Assembly (NCBI GenBank): GCA_958496175.1
Contig: OY292280.1
Coordinates: 868,001 to 932,000 of the forward strand
DNA: 64,000 nt
Reading direction: 5' to 3'
Origin: Sisyra terminalis
Taxonomy: Eukaryota > Arthropoda > Insecta > Neuroptera > Sisyridae
The notes under the pieces were generated by a model, which was not told where the DNA came from, ran no database searches, and saw only the letters and a program-made list of their open reading frames with translations. This document shows positions 41,115 through 55,400 of this stretch, one piece after another. Position 1 is the stretch's first letter; each line of letters starts with the position of its first letter. The position numbers and the translations under genes were made by a program.

Positions 41115-42766
41115 TAAAGCGAAGGAAATTCTTTTGTTATTTAAGAACAAATAGAATAATAAATGTTATTTAAGAAAAGTTATATACAGACTTCATTTAA
41201 TGTACCCCTTTCTTAATATGTATGTAAATCAATTTGACAGTTGCGTCATTGTGCTTCAAGGTGTTTAAGTTCAATACTTCAGGCGAAGTTACTTATTGTA
41301 CGTTTGAGAAGTTGTAAATCTATTTTGAAATTATTGGAATTTTCATACCAAAACTTAAGTAAATGATCAAAATGAAAAGTAATAGTATTAGTCCGTAAGT
41401 CAACTTTGCAAGAATTTCATTATATTTACCAACATTGGTGTGATAGTCAAAATTTTAAAAATCGAAAGAAATAGTGAAGGTTATTAAAATGTTTCCATGT
41501 TTTTCGACAACTTTTCCAATTTTAAAGACATTCAGCAGACGTTTTAGTAGACATACTATCCTAGGACTTTCGAAATTGATAGTACCTATTGAAAGTTTCT
41601 ATTATTAACATCCTTGTTATTTGTTTTATAAATAAATTACATTAAAAAAAAAAAACAATTCTTTGACATAATCATTTAGTATATTGAGTTAACATAGTTT
41701 TTCTATTTTCTAAAGAATTATTCTTTTTGAAGTACACATCTTGCGCGTTCCCGAAAATAATTTTGAATGCATAACTCAGAGCTTTTAAAGGTATTATTCA
41801 ATTCTTGGTTCTTATTTAAATTTCTTTCGAATACCTATTGATTAGAGGTATTTATTTTTTAAACGTTCTAGCATATTTAGCATTATCCTGCAAATTTGTT
41901 TGGTATATTTGTATCCCACAAAATGCGAAGATGAAATCTGTAAGGGAAACAAACATTGAGATGCTACGCGAACAATTAGTATTGAAGAAAATTTTATTGC
42001 TTTACTTACATGATGGAGAAATGGTACCAAATTCACTTTTCATGTGAATACAAATTTTAACTAATATTAATTCGTTGAATGGTAGAAAACGTCTAAAAAT
42101 TTCGACAGAAAACAAATTTTATAATGTAAACATTGGACATTTTATGTATATAAAAATACAATTTTTTTAAAAATTATGGATTTTAAATTGAGTATTAGAA
42201 ATCAATGTAAAAGAATGTGAATTTTTTTTTTACTTTTGTATTAATATTTCTATTGGTTTCGAAGATAAATTAGATACGTAATCGTTGATTTATCTTATTT
42301 GAATAAATTGCGGGTTCAAATTGAAAAGTGGAACAAATTTAGAGATTGGAATATTTATATTGTTATCTCTTTCTATCAAATTTGATTTGTGGTCGTTTGT
42401 TTTTGTTTCAGAGGAAATCAGTGTAAAGCAGTGCATCAGGTGCATTCGGTGTAGGGTAGTGGGAACATGTGTACACATGCGCAATTTAGGTTCAATTTGT
42501 ACGTATGATGGAAATGATACATATTAAAGTTCCATAATTTTGTTTGTGTTGGATCGATTTGATTTTTGAGATTTGAATGATATTTTTGATGATTGAAACA
42601 TTATTTAGCTGAAATCAAATATGCGTGCGCTCGACCATTGAGTATTGCAGTGAAATTGGACGCAAATTAAGGGTCGTTATTTTGTATGCGTGTACGATCC
42701 GTGTATGTATGTGTTAGCCGGTGAGATTGTGTGAAAAATTTGGGGTTGAGAACAGAGTGGAACGCC
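41115..42766. other. Upstream region of Ptp69D, no gene seen
   Basis: AT-rich and without a convincing coding region; the 64-69 codon frames here overlap on both strands. The last ~150 nt before the ATG at 42767 are richer in GT and probably hold the 5'UTR. A perfect 14-bp palindrome CATGTGTACACATG lies near 42467. No TATA box could be assigned with confidence. Confidence 0.5.
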
Positions 42767-45700
42767 ATGATCAGTTGCCAAGCCCATCTATTTATTTTCT
42801 ACATTGTATTTTACCATCAAATTGTTGCCGGAACTACAGAAAATCATGTCGGTGAGTGAAAAACCACCCACACCATCCATCACCATCCACCCCCACATCC
42901 CATTGTCTCCCATTAATTAACCACAAAGTCTAACGTCATATCATTCGACCGCTCTTCCGACAACTTGACAACTGTTATTATTTTTCAGAGGAAACAGCCA
43001 ACGAGCCTAGTGGATCCCCAGCATCTATCCTGGAACTTCCCAGCTCGGTTTTGACGTTTGTCGACGGGAATGCCACAATTAATTGTCATTTTCGAACTCC
43101 GGTTCCATCGGTGTGGTGGAACTTGCAAGACTCCACTAACATAACAAATGACAATGAAAAGTAATTCCCATTTAAATCACTGATCAAGTGAACACTTCTT
43201 CTTTCATATCTTAAGGGTTGCAAATCAAATACTTACACCAGCATGTTTTTACTCTATTGCCTATATAACAGGGTGTCCAACGATCACGGAAATCAACAAC
43301 AAAATTTTAATTTCTTCATAATTCGATCAATATTTGGATTGGAAATTATCTAAACATCATTGTAAATAACCATATTATGCACAGAAACTATGCCTTACAT
43401 AATATGTTCCATAGAGTATGGACCAAAAATTAGAACGTCTATTTATCTTTTTGCCCCATTTCTAGTAACCAACCAAAACTAGTTTATACAAAATAAAGTT
43501 ACTCATAATTAGTGAGTCTTTGCTTTTAAATTCTATAGATATTCATTAACTATTTAGTCCCTAATATTTAAACTAATCATTAACATAACATATTAATTAG
43601 GAGATACTACGATTCTTCTGGCGCCACAATGATTTGACGGATTCTTATAGATTTCAACGAAAATAAAGAATACAATTTTTCGATATCTCGTTTAGTTTAC
43701 GAAATATCGATCTCTAAAAATAGAAAATTGAATTGATTTTATACTTTTTTTTCAACGGATATCTCAAGATTTTCATGAAAAAAAAAAAAGGTAAATGTTG
43801 ACCCAAGTCCATTTTAGCACACCCACAATCTGGTAATTTTGCATTTTCGATTTTGTTTTTAATTTAATTCGCGATTAAATCGGTCCATAATGAAAATTTA
43901 GCCAAAAAAGAATTGTTTTTCATCGAGATCTTTAAGAATCCGTCAAAACATCGTGGCGCCGGAAGAACCGTAGTCTTGCCATTAGTTACTACTAAACTAT
44001 TTTGTCACAAACCTCTACGAACGATTTCCCATCGATTGACCAAAAAAGAATTTTGGAGAATTCAAACTTTAAAATTTTGTTGGCTAATCGGTATAGGGTC
44101 GCGTGTCAACAATTCTACCGTATGTAGATTAATCAACAAAATCGGCGTAGTCGTTATGTTTATATAATTTTACATTTCAGACCCAAATCTAATATAGCCC
44201 CCAAATTGTATTGTTCCCGCGTGGTTGAACTCTTCCGGTTCAACTTTTCAGCGTGATCTATCCTCTCTCAAGCGAGGTTCTTTAAATCAGGATAGTCCAT
44301 GCCTTCTTTTAGGAAGTGCTTGGGCTTTTTTTACTTTATATGGATTTGAAATGAGAAATTTTAGCCAGGAATTAACTTATATTACTTTTATATAGGTATT
44401 TGGTGGAAAATGTTCCGAACGAGGATCTCGAAAACACTTTATCTTCGAGTACCTTGAAAATTTTAAACGTTGACTTCAATGATGGTGGAAATTATTCCTG
44501 TAATACTTTTGGGGAAAGTGCAACTAGTTTCGTCAATGTGACCCTTCCTGGCACGGTGGTGTCAAAACGGGATACTGTTCGATTGAAAATCGATGGGCAC
44601 GACACACTTTTTTGTGTGTTCAAGGGATACCCATTGATTAACTACCACTGGATCAAAGACAACGATTCGAACACAGTCGAGGAGCTGAAACGATTGACAA
44701 ACATCACAAATTTAAATGAAACGCACACGAATCTAACCCTTTCTGTGATTGGAATCAACCGAAAAGACAATGGTTCCTACAGTTGTGTAGCACAAGATAG
44801 TGTCGGCTTAGTTCGCAGCCAAGTTGTGCTGCTAGTTTTAGACAAACCGCAGGTCCGCATTGACTTCGTCAAAGAAGTTGGCGCTCAAATGATCTACATG
44901 AACTGGACGACGAACGACGAAAACGATCCAATCAGCAAATTCACGGTCCAATTCATGAAAAAAGGAACGGACGCCTGGCAGTTTTACATGGAGGAAATCG
45001 GTGGTGGCAACACCTCGTACGTCTTCAAAAATTTGGACAAAAATTCCGAGTACAAATTTCGAATTGCTGCCAGCAACAATCAAGGCCAGGGTCGTGCTGA
45101 TGAAACCCCACACTTCATCAAAACGTTGGAACTAGACCCGAATTTCATTCCGCAAATTGAACTAAAAGGAGTCACGTTTAATTCAATGACTGTTGGATGG
45201 ACGGTGCCTCCCCCTGAACTTCAGGACCACATTCATTATTACGAATTAATTGCTCAAGCCTACAACTCCACCACTAACAATGAAGCCATCCATCCCGCCT
45301 CCAGCATGAACTGCTACTTATTTGTCAACCTCAAAGCTGCTACCACTTACCACTTCAAAGTAAGTAACGCACTCTAACGCCATATTAACGAAAATAAAAC
45401 GGTATAAGCTTGGATCAGGAATGTCGACATTTTCAGAACTGAAGAGATCTATTTCGAATTATTTCGATATTATTCCTGTACGTATTGTAAAATAATCGTC
45501 GTTTCTTCATTTCTGGCATATGCCAAAATTTACGTACAAATTGCAGTCGACTGAACAGGAATAATTACGAAACCATTCGAAACAGTTCTCAAATTTCGAC
45601 GTTCCTGAACCAAGCTTATACCAACAAAACTATCCTGAGGTAGACGTGGACCTCTTACCAAAAAACGAATTTAATTTGCAGGGGGGAGGGAATTAAAATA

Positions 45701-48700
45701 AATATTTAGGTTTGCTTTTTTTTTGTAGGTGAGAGCCTGCAGCGATTATACAAAACAATGCGGAGAATATTCCCCTGTCGTTAATGGAACTACCCTGAAC
45801 GGAATGGCGGGTCCCCCGGAAAATGTCTCGATCCAATGTCGATTCGACAACATTAGCCAAACTAGTTTTGTATTCGTGAGTTGGGAACCACCGAAAAGTC
45901 CCAACGGAAAAATCGTCGACTATCAAGTAATACCATCAAGTAGAGCCATCAAATTTCATTTTTAATTCCATTTTTTCTTCTCTAAGGTGGTTCTAACGGG
46001 TGAATCGCTTTTCCGGAACGAACGTGGTTTGCGGGCGCGCAACACATTTGGGCCGAAAGCCAAATCGGTCGACGAAAAATCAACGAGTGCCCGTTTTGAT
46101 ATGATTCCGGCCAACACCAATTACACGGTCCACGTGTCGGGAACGACGAAACCAAAACGCCACGGAAAAACCGCGTCGGTCAATTGCACAATGCCGCCAA
46201 CAACACCTGATAAAATGAGCCTCTTTAAATTTCAATGGAATAAATTAGAAGAGCACGGCAAATTTGTGTTTAAATTGAATATTCCAAGAATATCGGAACG
46301 CACCGGTGCTATTTGCTGTTACAGGTAAATATCATTCCATTCCAAATATTTAACACTATATTTCACTATTTTGGTATAAAGTGCCTGTTACGTACTTCGA
46401 TTGCCAAGAAACAAAAATATTGGATTTATCTTGTTTCAAAACTAAAGATTGCTCGACAATCAAAGGTTAGGTTTTAGTGGTTTAACTTTGGTTTTAAATT
46501 TTCAGAGTTTTTATGATGAAACTTAAGCCACAACAAACCCAATCAGATTTACCCAATCCAGAAGATATTATCATCCAATCTTACAACTACGTCCATTCCA
46601 ATGATAATGGTGGTGCTTACGTGGCAGAAATGTTTGCCAGGTACCCCTTCCGCTAAAAAAAACTATTTTTAGAAATAAATACAAAATATTTTTAGCGATG
46701 CAAGATTGTCAGCCGTTTTTCTTGGAGATGGCTACACATTAAACACCAGCAATTCCGCGTGTTTACAATGTATTGGAATCCGAGCAGGCGCTGAACACCC
46801 GAGAAACCAACCCACAACTGAAATTCCGAAACCCTTAGACACCGTTCCGAATTCCACCCCTATTAATATTCCAACATCCGAAAGTCCAGTCTCAATCACC
46901 ACAATTCAACCGATTAGTACCACTAATTATATTGAAAAAGGTAAAATGATCTACACAAATATATCGAATTTTAAATATTATATTTTGTAGAACTTATATC
47001 GGCGTTGAAATCCGATTTGTTAGTAAGAGGAGAACAGAATCGTATACGTCGGGATATCAATGTGGATATTGTTAAACTTTCCGACGCAAATGCAGATAAA
47101 GCTGATCCATTATTTGCGTATGATGGCCCATTAAATGTTGACAGTAATTATACATCGTTTGTCGAAATAATTGGTACGATTTGTTTTTAATTTTGGTGTT
47201 AAGAATAGTCTGTATAAATAGGGGTGATACCTTCAAAATTGACTTGATATTGAACCCTTTTTAAAAACATAAACGTGAATAGTGCAGATAGTGGAAAGAT
47301 TAATGAATCGAAATGGTTTAAAGAAATATTTATTTTTAGTTTATGGGGCAGAAAAAGGATCAGTTATCGCAGCATATACTCCATATATGGATATTCAACG
47401 TCCAACTTTTGATCCAGTTCACGTGCCAACCAGTAACAGTGGTTTTGATTCGAATTCTTTAAACAATCACTTACTGTGGCTTTTCGTAGTCGTTATAGTT
47501 CTTTGCATTCCGATGGTTTGTTACTATTTTGTCGTATATGTTAAACGGGGAGGTCGAGCACCAGGTGGAGAAATGATTACACTGCGCAATTCATTTCGAC
47601 AGCTTTGTCGGAGTTTGCGTGGTCGTCATCAGTTGGTTTCGTCTCACCCTCCGAACATGTCGCCCATCGCCAAGGCGGATTTGTTGGAAGCGTATGTGGA
47701 GCGTCACCGTGATTCCGACTATGGGTTCCAGCAGGAATTTGAACAACTCCCGGATCGTTTTCCTGATAGAACAACCCGAGCATCAGATGCTCGAGAAAAT
47801 ATTTACAAGAACCGTTATCCGGATATTAAAGCCTACGATCAGACAAGAGTTCGGTTGTCACAAGTTGATAGCATCGCTGGTTCGGATTATATCAATGCAA
47901 ACTTTGTGCTTGGATACAAAGAACGAAAGAAATTCATTTGTACTCAAGGTCCGACGGATAATACGGTTTGTGATTACTGGCGCATGATTTGGGAGCAACG
48001 TTTAGAATTGATTATGATGCTAACCAATTTGGAGGAATATAGTAAACCGAAATGCTGGAAGTATTGGCCTGATAAGTCTGAGATGTGGAAGTCTTTCGGG
48101 GATGTGACCGTAACCCATGCGAACGAGTCCAGATATTCCGACTACATAATTCGGGAATTGAAAATTACGCGAGGAGCTGAAGAACGTTCGGTCACACAAT
48201 ACCACTTCCTAGTGTGGAAGGACTTCACAGCACCGGAACATCCGCACGGAATTTTGAAGTTCATCAAGCGAATGAACGAAGCACATTCAATCGAACGGGG
48301 ACCAATTTTGGTTCATTGTAGTGCCGGTGTTGGTCGCACCGGGACCCTAGTCGCGCTCGATTCCCTTCTGCAACAGTTACAAGAAGAACGACAGGTCACT
48401 ATTTTCAACACAATATGCGACCTGAGACACCAGAGAAATTTCCTAGTTCAATCATTGGTAAAACACCAGTTAAACCCTTACACTTGTAACCACTTATCTA
48501 TCGATTTTATTCCAGAAACAATACATTTTCGTCTACCGAGCGCTCATGGAAATGGCTCAATATGGCGACACTGAGATCCCAGCGAATAAAATCAAGGCTA
48601 CCGTAAACGAATTGAAGAAATGTGAAAAAGACAAAAGTGGCATGAATGAAGAGTATGAGGTACTGACTTGCTTTTAATTAATAATTTCATTATAACATTC

Positions 48701-51700
48701 ACATTATTTGTTTTTTGTTATAAAGAGTATAGGCCTGTTTCTATGGTAAAAGTGCCCCCGCGGCTTTTTCGATTCAAAGTCAGGGGATCGTTTTGATACT
48801 AAATAAAACAAAGTTAGCCAACTTTTCAGCTTGTTATCGCAAGCGATTTTCGAATATTTCGAAAAAAAAAACATTTTTCGATTATATATATAATATTATA
48901 CTATTTAACAAGAATTGTTTCTGTAAATAATTAAAGTTTTTATCTTATTTTAAAATACAAATCGATTAGTTAAATCTAACTATTTATCCTACTTGTAAAT
49001 AATTAAAGAAACAACATTCAATGTTAATAATTACAATATTTCTTTAAATTATTAATTATTATTAATTGAAACGTCTTCGCAACTTATTGACATACGAGAT
49101 GTTTCTATGAATTTTGAAATAGTGGGCTCAATCCAATTAATGTAAGGATTTTTCCTTACATATATATTTTTTTTAGTAGTAAAATTTTAAATGAATAACC
49201 TACGATTTTTTTTTCTCATTCTTAAGAGTAAAAGGCATGAAAAAATATTTTTTCTATTATTTTCAGATGGAATGTCGATTTTTAAGGACCGAAACAAAAT
49301 TAAAATTATTTTTTTCAGTGCGTTTTTGAAAAGTGTCCACCGCGAAATTTTCTCAAAAAACGTCTTTAGTACTCCTCTATGCTCAGTAATTTTTTCAAAT
49401 TTTTTTATTTCACGGAACATTATGAAAAAAAATTAAAACTGATTTTTTCCTATATCTCATGCTAAAGCACAGTTATTCATTTTTTTGGTAAAGTAATATG
49501 AAGATAAATATTTTTCAACTCCAAATATATATGCATTTCATTAAACAAGAAATTGTCATTAAAAATTATTTTTTCAGCAATAATTCTTTGAAATACATAA
49601 TAATATATTTTTAATTAGCTCTAATAACTACACATCTTTAATAATTCGACTAAGACGGCTGTTAAAATGAGCCTCTCCTTATATCGCTATTTTGAAATTA
49701 ATTGAAGAGGATAAATATTTTAATTAGAGGTATATTAATGCACTTTAAACACACAAAAGACAAATAAATAGTTTTAGAATAATGACAATCAAGCAAACAC
49801 TATAGAATACAAGAATATAAGTTTCACATTTCCCTTTTCTTTAACGCAGAGCTACGCAGCTGCCTTAGTCGAATTATTAAAGATGTACAATTATTAGAGC
49901 TAATAAAAATATATTATTATGTATTTCAAGGAATTATTGCATAAAATTGTCATTTCCATAGTTAAGGCACGTACGTCAGCGTAGATCAAAACCATTATGG
50001 CTTAATTTATTCGCAAAAATTCGATCAATGTCCATTATTAGTTAATTAAGTTATTTTCATAGGTTTTTTTAGACTAAAAATATAATGAAACTTTTTTCTT
50101 AATGATTTTTGTACGACGTTTCGTCGCCTTTCGGGACTTAATCATAGATCATTAAAATGTCATCCCGCATTTTTGGGAAAGCACAATAACTAAACAAAAT
50201 ATTTTTTTGAATAAAGAATGTATATTTTTTTGTTGAGATTAAACATCTATTGGTGAATTACAGTAAGATATTCTTTGCAGAAATTGAAATCAGTGATTGA
50301 AGACCGCAAAGCGTTTTCGGTTGGAACTGGTGAGGAGAACCGAGCGAAAAATCGAAACGAATTAGTCATTCCGTACGATCGAAATCGAGTGATTTTAACC
50401 CCAATTCCGGATCAGGAGCACTCGATTTACATAAACGCCTCGTTTATCGAAGGCTACGACAATTGCGAGTCGTTCATCATCAGCCAAGATCCGCTGGATA
50501 ATACGATAGCAGATTTTTGGCGAATGATCTTCGAACAAGGCGTCAACATTATTGTTATGTTATCCGACGTGAGTGAACTATTGACTGAAAAAAGAACTTC
50601 TTTAAACTTTGCCCAATTTTTTTTTCCTTTAGTTGGGAACCGAGAGTGTGAAGAAATGTCCAAGGTATTGGCCTGATGATGAAATCACCTACAACCATAT
50701 TCGAATCAAATATATTCAATCGGAAAGTTGTCCGTATTATACCAAAAGAGAATTGAGTGTGACGAACAAAAAAGTTGATGAAGTCGTGATGGTAACCCAA
50801 TTGCAGTACCATGGATGGCCGACAGTGGAAGGAGAAGTTCCTGAAGTAACTCGTGGTTTGATCGAATTGGCTGACCAAGTCCAAATGTTACAAAGCCAAG
50901 CCAATGTGAACTCCATGTTAAATCAACCCCCGATCGTTGTACATTGCCAGTAAGTAAAAAAAAAATAGGTATAAAAAGAGCCAAATTACAAAATCCTTTA
51001 CGAGTTATTTCAAGTGATACCTAAAGTAATATATACGATGGTATTCCAATCCAGCGATGTGGCGCCGCCACTAGTGTGTTGGAGTACTAGCTGTAATCTT
51101 TAAGCTATAAGTCAGACCTTAATTTAGTAAGATACAACATGTTAGCTCAAACTTCGTCTACATTTTCAACATAAAATTGAATTTCTCTATAAGTTTTTCT
51201 TCTCCGATAAAAGTACATAGTTTCGGTTAAAGTTAGTACCCACGACAAGATTGCAAGATTGGAATACCTTATATATTATCTTAGAGATAACAACGTTTTT
51301 GTGCTGCCATATCTTATAAAATTTTAATTATTATTTGGGAACAATGTTTTAATGTACATCAAAATTGATCTTATTTTCATTTTCTTTAAAATCTCTGTAT
51401 AAAATTGATAATTTATTCCTGGAAAATTAGTTGTACTATATAATGTTTTTTTTCAGTTGTGGATCTGATAGAAGTTCAATGTTTGTTGGACTTTGCATTC
51501 TCATTCAGCAACTCCGAGTTGAGCGACGTGTTGATGTCTTTGCGACCACAAGAAAACTAAGATCTCAAAGGAGTTGTATGATAAATACCTTTGTAAGTAT
51601 TGGTTTTATTGATTTATGGGGGTTATATGCAGCTGAAAATTTAAAAAAAAATGTATATTTTCCAATTGTACATATATTAAAGTTTACTCTCTGAAAAAAT

Positions 51701-52463
51701 CGAACCAATTCGGTAAATATTCTTGAAGATTTTTGTAGAGGATTTTTGTATGAGTAATTAGACTCTAATTACCTCATTGCAGTTTTTACAAAGAAGTAAT
51801 TAGAGTTTAATTAATCATACAAAAACCTTTATAATTACCGTTGGAATAGCTCAACGATACAGTAGCTAGACTGTACCTATTTTGGAATTGGAAAATCACT
51901 CAAGGAAAATCTGTAATTATCGGAAAACTGCATTTTCTTTCCGGTTACAATACAAACGAAAATTCAACCGGTACCATCAACTAGAGACCAGCATCTGGAG
52001 GAATCCGCAAAAAAATTCGTTTGTACCTCAACAGATTCAAAATTATGGCGGATTTTGCTGTTCCAACAATGAAGTAATTAGAGTCTAATTACTCGTACAA
52101 AAACGTTTATAATTACCATTGGAATAGGGTTAGAAAGAAAATTCTTTCGGTACAATCCTCAGCAACACGGTAGCTAGATTGTACCGTTTTTGGAATTGGA
52201 AAATCACCCAATGATAATTTGTAATAGTCAGAAAACTGTATTTTCTTTCCAGTTGAGATACTAACGAAAATCATGAATTTTTGGGAACTAATTCCTGCGG
52301 TTGATACTCGCGGGTATAATGTTAGGGACCCCTAATCGATTCTCTAATCCAAATAACAACTAATACTTTGTTTTTGTTATAGTCGCAGTATGAGTTTTTG
52401 TATCGTGCCATTGTAAACTACGCTGATCTCCATCACTTATGTGAAGACAGTTCTGAGACGTAA
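42767..52463 (+). CDS. Ptp69D: Receptor-type protein tyrosine phosphatase 69D
   Basis: Fourteen exons join in frame: 42767-42851, 42989-43160, 44396-45359, 45729-45926, 45987-46324, 46506-46640, 46696-46940, 46991-47173, 47292-48457, 48516-48659, 50281-50568, 50633-50949, 51457-51592, 52383-52463; 1,483 residues, close to fly Ptp69D. Order: signal peptide (1 to ~22); Ig domains with C61-C121 and C159-C216; about three fibronectin III repeats from residue 236; a furin-like RIRR at 730-733; one membrane helix near 833-857; then two phosphatase domains. D1 has KNRY (946-949), WKD (Asp 1084) and HCSAGVGRTG with Cys 1116 and Arg 1122, so it should be active. D2 keeps Cys 1411 and Arg 1417 (HCHCGSDRSS) but has WPT in place of WPD. 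The last exon could start at 52383 or 52389, a tandem acceptor changing two residues. Known role: neuronal growth-cone receptor in axon guidance. Confidence 0.95.
43606..43974. mobile_element. MITE with ~60-bp terminal inverted repeats in Ptp69D intron 2
   Basis: ACTACGATTCTTCTGGCGCC at the left matches the reverse complement of the right end (GGCGCCGGAAGAACCGTAGT) with few mismatches. The match continues through TTTGACGGATTCTTA. 369 bp, no coding capacity. No clear target duplication at the edges, so the superfamily is open. Confidence 0.75.
45401..45622. mobile_element. Foldback MITE in Ptp69D intron 3
   Basis: GGTATAAGCTTGGATCAGGA at the left pairs with TCCTGAACCAAGCTTATACC at the right. 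Pairing continues imperfectly (GAACTG, TTTCGAAT, ATTATTCCTGT) toward the middle. 222 bp, almost filling the intron between exons 3 and 4. Confidence 0.75.
49577..49940. mobile_element. Inverted-repeat element in Ptp69D intron 10
   Basis: The 85 bp at 49577-49661 (AATAATTCTTTGAAATACAT...) are about 90% complementary to 49856-49940, with ~195 bp between. The rest of this 1.62-kb intron (48660-50280) is AT-rich with nothing further recognised. Confidence 0.75.
51740..52273 (+). repeat. Two direct repeats of ~170-200 bp in the last Ptp69D intron
   Basis: 51793-51964 and 52072-52273 share AAGTAATTAGAGT.TAATTA, TACAAAAAC.TTTATAATTA, GGTAGCTAGA.TGTACC and TTTTGGAATTGGAAAATCAC in order. An inverted copy of the first block at 51750-51768 makes a local hairpin. 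Probably a duplicated non-autonomous element. Confidence 0.65.
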
Positions 52464-55400
52464 AAAAATATCTTTTTTACAATTTATGATATTCTAATAT
52501 TTACCAACAAATTAGTTTAATATTAATTTTTAAATATAAACAATGAGGGTTAGTTAAGGACATTTCTTTTTTGATACATTTACAAAAAACGAATGAAAAA
52601 TCAATCAAAAAAAAAAATCAACATTACAGTGTGTTCTCTTTTAAAGTTTTCATATATAATTTTTAGCAGACTAGTCAATTGATTTTTGAAATAAGGCAAA
52701 TGTGATTTTGTCGTTTTTGATAATGTCAATGTATTTCTATTGGCATTGGACATAGACTTTTATATATATATATTTATATATATAAAAATTTTAAATATCC
52801 CAAAAAGTTTTTTTTTTTAGTACAAAAATTTATTATTTTTTCGAATTTTTTGTATCTCAATTTTTTGATCAATGTTGTGGGGTGAACTTTCGTTACAATT
52901 TGATGAACAAAAAGAAGTCCTGAAATTATATTCGGGATATATAAACAAAGCTATACTCTGCAACATTGTCAACTATTTACGTTAAGGGCTTCAAGTGTCA
53001 TATTTTCTTTGAAATTTTCCTACTGTAAATATCGTAAAAACCTAAAAAAATTTTTTTGTTATAAAAATTTTGAGTTAAAATATTGACTGTTAAATAATTT
53101 TATTAGTACGTCGACTTGAACTTAACAAATGACACGTACTATACAACGAAATATGCTTTACATTCCCCAAAAAATTGTATTATATATATATATTTTCCTC
53201 ATAACTTAAATAATATTTATTTTATTTTATTTTTTCTTCTTTTTTAATTGGTGATAAACACCCAACACGACCTTAAAACGACCTTAAAAATATAACCGAT
53301 TTCTAAGTACAATAATCTCTCGCTTAGCGATTTACCTCCCCCCTTTTTTTACAAACTTATTGTGCGCCAAAAAATTTATTTATTTATCAACTTTTTTTTA
53401 AATTTAATTCCAGAGGGTTAAATATCTTTTTAAGCTTAAAACTTTTCAATAAAAAAAAAAAAACAAAAATATTGTTAATAATTTAGTTTGCTAATTTTAT
53501 GTGATGTGCATGCCACGCATGCGCACCTTTTCCACACGTGTTGAATCACCCAGCGATTTCAAATAAATAAAAAAATTCAAATCCGTTGACACTGGCTAAT
53601 TTAATCGTAAATGTATTGAAGCCAAATTTTGAAAAAATTGCAGTATTAACGCTAGGTGGATTTTTGGGCCTAATTGTGATTAGTTAGCCGAGCACACAAT
53701 ATTGTCGAGGCTATTTAACCCTCATTTATGAATATTTGGCATGAAATAATTAACATAATCGGAATGTGTACGTTATTTTGCCAACAATTTTGTGGCACAT
53801 CCAAAGGGATTATTTCATTAAAACTAGTTTAAATGAGAACTGATATTTCCAGCATTTATATTGACATATGAATAAGAAAACTATAAGTGATATCTCTTAG
53901 TTATTTGTATCTTAGGTTAATCATTTGTGTCCCAATTCCAAATACAATGATATATAATTGAATAATTTCAAATTTATTTTTTTGTTGTTGCAGTTTTATC
54001 TTTTTCTTTTTTTATATCATTGTCGAATTGGACGTTTATGTTTCATATTTTACAATAATATTTTTACGTGGAAAAATAAACTTAAATATAAAACTTTTTT
54101 TGAGTCATTTCCTTAATTCAAATCTTTCCAGTCCCTAATCCTTACAGTATAATTTACTTTTACGATTAACCAAATCAACATTATCCTGGATGATTTTTAC
54201 GACCATACAAGTCCAATACAGGAAAAGAAAAAGAACTGTTTACATTCAAATTATGTGTTAGGAGATCTGAATCTCTAACAATTATTTATAAACAAGAAAA
54301 TTATTTCAATATTTCTTCAGTTATAAAAATTTCAAATAACAAATACTTTTACCATAATTAAGTTTTATACGCCATCTATGTGAGAAACAATAAACTCGTA
54401 GCACGTATTTGCACGTAAACCAACTTAAGTTTGCAGCGCTATCTATGTTCCAAAGTGTACTTCACGTAAATATTTTTAGCAAGTTTTTACTGTCCTCTGT
54501 GGGACTAAAATATGAACTCGGAGCTTTCAATATTTCAATTCCGCTAAAATTCAAAATTTGTACGGCAAATAATCCAGTTTTTTTCAAAAAAAAAAAAAAA
54601 ATAGATTTAGATAATGGAATTGTTGTTTTTTAACGAAAATCATTTAAATTTAGTAAAAAGATATTCACCGAAACTTGGTGTAAATTTTTTTTCGAAAACA
54701 AACCCGAAATAAAGGGCGAAATCGACTAGAAAAGAGATAAAATTAGGGCCAACTTCTGAGGTAGAAAAAGGATATTACATTAGAGTTGATTAATGAAATG
54801 TGTTATTCTTTATTTTATATAGTAAATTTAAACTTTTGTATTACATTATTGATCAATTGATTTGTCATTCCTCAGACTATTACAATGGAGAAAGTTTCTT
54901 CCAAACTCAAATTATTAACACAATCATTTACTCTTTCTAATATTTATATGCAATTGTCCCTAAATCAATAAATTTCGACATTAAATGCATCATTTTTAAT
55001 TGTACTTTTCAACAATTGAATTTGCATTGTTCCCCTATCAAAAGTTTCTTGCAGTATATGCAACTTAGTGAATATAAAAAAAAAAAATAGTTGAAATGAG
55101 AATTTGATCCGATTAGATTTAATTTAATTATATTCTTTTTATTTTTAGGGGAATTTTTGTGTTTTTTTTCGCAACACGTTTTCCGACTTCTTTAGATACT
55201 ATTACTGTAGTGTATGGACGTAAATACACAAGTACGTATGTGGAAACTAGATATGTCGGTCGTACCAACCGAAAAGGCAATTTAAATATATAAAGTAACT
55301 TCCTTTTCAAAACTCATTGCAAATGATATTCTAATTCAACTGTAGGTATTAAGTTCAGAATAAAGTTTATTTGAGTAATAATTGTAGAAATATTACAACT

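Noticed and set aside
42290..42527. Short overlapping frames upstream of Ptp69D
   Set aside because: Both strands open by chance; no conserved sequence, and the Ptp69D start with signal peptide is clear at 42767.
43913..44167. 84-codon frame in Ptp69D intron 2
   Set aside because: It starts inside the right terminal repeat of the MITE ending at 43974 and shows no recognised protein.
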